Below, one piece after another: positions 63,966 to 64,000 of a stretch of 64,000 nt of DNA. The notes under the pieces are model-generated. The model saw only the letters and a list, made by a program, of their open reading frames with translations. It was not told the origin of the DNA and searched no databases. Source of the DNA: CAINVV01 sp037137375 (lineage in GTDB: Bacteria > Bacteroidota > Bacteroidia > Bacteroidales > Prolixibacteraceae). The stretch spans positions 1-64,000 of the forward strand of contig JBAXKJ010000016.1 of the NCBI GenBank assembly GCA_037137375.1, given 5' to 3'. The position numbers and the translations under genes were made by a program. Within the stretch, counting starts at the first letter, position 1. Every line of letters starts with the position of its first letter.

Positions 63966-64000
63966 TTAGATATTGCTGTAAAAATCAATATTCTCTCCTT
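63966..64000 (-). CDS. rplW: 50S ribosomal protein L23, C-terminal end only
   Basis: The last codons GENIDFYSNI and the TAA stop are visible on the minus strand, 7 nt before rplB. The gene continues beyond the window. Identity rests on gene order plus this C-terminus. Confidence 0.75.
   Translation of the reverse strand, partial: GENIDFYSNI

Noticed and set aside
1..64000. CRISPR arrays or cas genes
   Set aside because: No regularly spaced repeats and no Cas-like proteins were seen.

Overview
The window is chromosomal DNA from a member of the Bacteroidota, most likely Bacteroidales/Marinilabiliales-like. The signs are: the rpsU-xerC-hpf-tRNA(Tyr, Gly) block, a PorT-like type IX secretion (T9SS) protein and a large secreted protein with a T9SS type A C-terminal domain, menaquinone methyltransferase, zinc-less S14 and L36, a fused E1 alpha-beta 2-oxoacid dehydrogenase, and repeated TAnnTTTG -7 boxes with TTG about 18-20 nt upstream, the Bacteroidota vegetative promoter type.

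Layout. 1-14.3 kb is housekeeping and envelope: tRNAs, hpf, xerC, rpsU, a ComEA-like protein, a lipidated BamA/TamA (TamL-like) protein, an RNA methyltransferase, the operon PurL-like/menG/porT/FAD-dehydrogenase, then an LPS-type cluster (SDR, DUF6165, family 9 glycosyltransferase, Kdo-kinase-like protein, nitroreductase). 14.3-20.5 kb is AT-rich accessory DNA. It holds an eight-gene minus-strand operon of mostly uncharacterised exported proteins (DUF6175; coiled-coil/TPR-like; FlgT_N/LPP20-like; small exported protein) followed by four micro-ORFs, then a decayed IS91-type transposase with terminal hairpins, then an orphan three-TM protein.

20.5-36.5 kb is a fucose/polysaccharide locus: two GH29 alpha-L-fucosidases, a zinc alcohol dehydrogenase, an L-fuconolactonase-like amidohydrolase, a GH43-like beta-propeller, an aldo/keto reductase, a FucP-type permease, two heparinase II/III-like proteins, a LacI regulator, L-fucose isomerase and an AraC regulator. 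It carries the entry enzymes of both the oxidative and the isomerase routes but no kinase, aldolase or fuconate dehydratase. 37-51.4 kb holds the E1 fusion, the MBG/YDG-repeat T9SS cargo, a MarR/thioredoxin/OsmC redox unit with a clear palindromic operator, trpB behind a Trp-codon leader peptide and attenuator, adenosine deaminase, rubrerythrin, a UbiD-family decarboxylase and a eukaryotic-type citrate synthase.

51.6-64 kb is the S10-spc-alpha ribosomal cluster on the minus strand, from rplQ to the tail of rplW. The usual map gene between secY and infA is missing. In its place are a well-formed promoter and a roughly 220-nt leader in front of infA.

Functions are inferred from recognisable motifs and gene order; no database search was possible.
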